Below, one piece after another: positions 61,974 through 64,000 of a stretch of 64,000 bases of DNA. Both the position numbers and the translations under genes were made by a program. How positions within the stretch are numbered: the first letter of the stretch is position 1; each line of letters opens with the position of its first letter. The notes under the pieces were generated by a model. That model ran no database searches. It saw nothing but the letters and a program-made list of their open reading frames with translations, and was not told the DNA's origin. Origin of the DNA: Hyaloperonospora brassicae (lineage: Eukaryota; Oomycota; Peronosporomycetes; Peronosporales; Peronosporaceae); the NCBI GenBank assembly GCA_947650285.1, contig CANTFL010000650.1:1-64000 (forward strand). Reading direction: 5' to 3'.

Positions 61974-62633
61974 AGCTCGTCTGTACCAGTTACATAAATC
62001 GTCTGTGCTATCAGAAAAGCATAGAGTAGATAAGTTTAAGTGTAGGAATATGTCGTACACTACTCAATTTGGGATCTACGTGACATGTCGTCGTCGTGCT
62101 TAAAGGAACTACTTGTCAAGTCTGCCCACCTGTTTCGAGGACGGGACATACTTCCACCCCGTCGAAAGACAGTTGCGTGGCCAGATCAAGTGCGAGTAGA
62201 GCCCCATCAAGCGCTTGGCCTGTTGATTTGTCGAGTAGCAACCACCCTTCAGATCCGCTATCGGAAGCGGCCTCCCACCTAGCGGTCAGGGAGCACGGTA
62301 AAGGCAAGGAGTTAAATACCCCTGTGATTACACGAAATACCAGGAGTGACAGGCTACCTGAAGGATTTAATTATACGCCCACTCTCAACCGAGTCGATCG
62401 AGTAACCACCTACTGTCCCACCAAGTAGAGCATATCCACTCGGGGTCCAAGGTCTATCTCTGTCAAGGCTAACACATCTCAGTCCCCGTCCAAATCTACC
62501 GAAGTGTTCGACCCACCAGCCGACGGGTCAACATGGTGAATCAAGGTCTAAACGCGGCATTAGGTAACCCCCGTAAGTCGGCTACCCTGGACAATAGGTG
62601 TTTTGAGGACTCATCACGCTTTTTAAGACCCCA
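61829..62633. repeat. Right arm of the 805-bp inverted repeat
   Basis: Reverse complement of 46351-47155 and of equal length. It ends TTTTTAAGACCCCA followed by ATCCACC. The two outer ends are 16283 bp apart. The core containing the open frame (62096-62428) differs from the left arm at very few positions, while the last 80 bp near 62633 differ at roughly one base in five. Confidence 0.9.
62096..62428 (+). other. 110-codon open frame inside the right arm
   Basis: The inverted counterpart of the left-arm frame; it starts MLKGTTCQVCPPVSRTG, with Leu instead of Pro at position 2. The two-base difference at this codon is one of very few in the whole frame. Function unknown; see the left-arm entry for alternatives. 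Confidence 0.35.
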
Positions 62634-64000
62634 ATCCACCAGAAAAGCGTTTGGTGTTGCACTAAAAAGCGTAAAGCGACGATATTACGTCATTATCGTA
62701 TGAGACGGAGACGTACAGATCAAAAAGATATAGTACGTTGTCTTAATTATGAGAGGTAAGGCTTTTGGGCCGTCCATCATTAAGCACAGCAACTTTTTAG
62801 AACCAAGGTACTATATTTTAGTAAACAGCCGCAGATATAGTCAATGTGTTATCTGTAGAAACCATTCCACGTCACGATCGAGATGGTTGAGCTAAGGTGG
62901 TTGTAGCCGACGGGACCACTATTATAACTCGTACTATATGTCGAAGGTAAAGTACTGCACGTACGAGCAGCCGATTACGAATTGCTGACGACATAGCTTA
63001 CGTAATTTTTTCCGTCCTTATTTATAGTCGTTAATTCAGGCGATCGCAATGGGATTGTATTGATATTTTTAAAGTGGTATTGAAACTCAGACTTGCAATA
63101 TCCTTAGTCTAATATTTTTCAAACGAGTAGGATGTACATATTGCATGGCGGATTTGCGCCAGTACTTATGCATTTCAGGTTGCTTCGCCATGGAGCGTTC
63201 AGATTTAAGGAAGAATTATCCTAAATTCTATAGGGTATCGCCTTGATTATTCTTTATCGAGGCCTACGCCGCGTTTCGCGATAAAGACCCAAAAACGAAA
63301 TTCTACTAGCCTCAAGCAAACTCTTTTAAATTTTGTTGTAGTACCTATGTCTGCGAAAACGTCAATATATCTGAAGAACAAATATCTAGGAATACTACAC
63401 CCATTCTTTAATCCGAAGCTGTTCTGGAGACGGACACATCGCCCAAGTAGCTTATTGCAAATAGAAGCATTGATCGCGACCGCTCTATTTTTCATCCGTC
63501 TTATGTGAAATGGGATATTCCGTTGCCCATTTGGTATCATCAAACACACCCATGACATGCCGCAGGAGGTTCTCGATGCCTAATGAAAATTATCTTTTTC
63601 TACGCATTAGAATGATGTAAAAGACGTATATAAATTATATATGGACGAAAATATGGACTTTACGAAATAGAATCGATATAAGTGTCGGAGTCAGTACCTC
63701 TGCATTATAGAACCTATTGAATGCGTGCACTACCCGCCATTTTCCTGTGGCTTTTTTGCACTAAAAGGTTGATAAGATGTGCTAGATATTTGCGCATGGT
63801 TTGCCTTCAAGTTGTCATAACTTTCTCCTTAATATCTTGTACTTGTTCACGAGTTGATGGTCACTTCTATATTACACACTTCCTTGGAGTCGATTTAAGC
63901 TCAATGTAAAGGTCCATTATGTAATTCTGTATTTTATTCGTTTTTTATTCAAATTATACATTTCAAAATTCTATACAATCCTTTAAATCTTTTGAAGCGA
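62634..64000. other. AT-rich DNA to the window edge, no recognised feature
   Basis: A minus-strand frame of 103 codons (63247-63558) has no recognisable motif and is likely chance. No repeat or gene seen. Confidence 0.5.

Noticed and set aside
63247..63558. 103-codon minus-strand frame
   Set aside because: No motif, AT-rich composition and a length expected by chance in this window.

Overview
The window looks like a repeat-rich, gene-poor stretch of an oomycete nuclear genome (Phytophthora or downy-mildew lineage). The main pointers are a secreted fungal/oomycete-type pectin lyase with an oomycete-style initiator just upstream of its start codon, a Ty3/gypsy element of the kind common in Phytophthora, a LINE, and long AT-rich intergenic DNA. 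The lineage is inferred from these features; no database was searched.

Layout. Positions 1-8751 are a tandem satellite of about 427-430 bp units, organised from about 2.5 kb onward into a long-long-short higher-order pattern; it continues off the left edge. At 8751/8752 the array is fused directly to the protease end of a decayed Ty3/gypsy element on the minus strand (8752-10816: protease, zinc knuckle, Gag, probable LTR). Positions 12211-14554 hold a broken minus-strand gene with a zinc knuckle in the middle and a possible OTU-like C-terminus. A 107-bp tandem repeat (14901-15290) and an LTR-like relic with a strong hairpin (16352-16564) follow. From about 17 to 36 kb the DNA is AT-rich with no intact gene. 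It nevertheless contains a much older copy of the same gypsy element (about 30721-32760, same strand), a coding-like but broken region at 33689-34720, and small tandem repeats.

A more G+C-rich island at about 36.5-40.7 kb carries the only convincing intact gene, the pectin lyase (38920-40245, plus strand). The rest, 40.7-64 kb, is AT-rich relic DNA. It includes a possible copia RNase H fragment (47829-48059), a second copy of the LTR-like relic (50942-51145) and a LINE reverse-transcriptase relic (55549-56900). Two 805-bp arms in inverted orientation (46351-47155 and 61829-62633) bound a 16.3-kb segment and are far better preserved than the DNA between them.

The biology is one secreted cell-wall-degrading enzyme embedded in layers of transposable elements of different ages. 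The items most worth follow-up are the higher-order satellite joined to a retrotransposon, the 16.3-kb segment with long inverted arms, and the young/old pair of the same gypsy family. Most short open frames in the window are shadows or chance frames and are left out.
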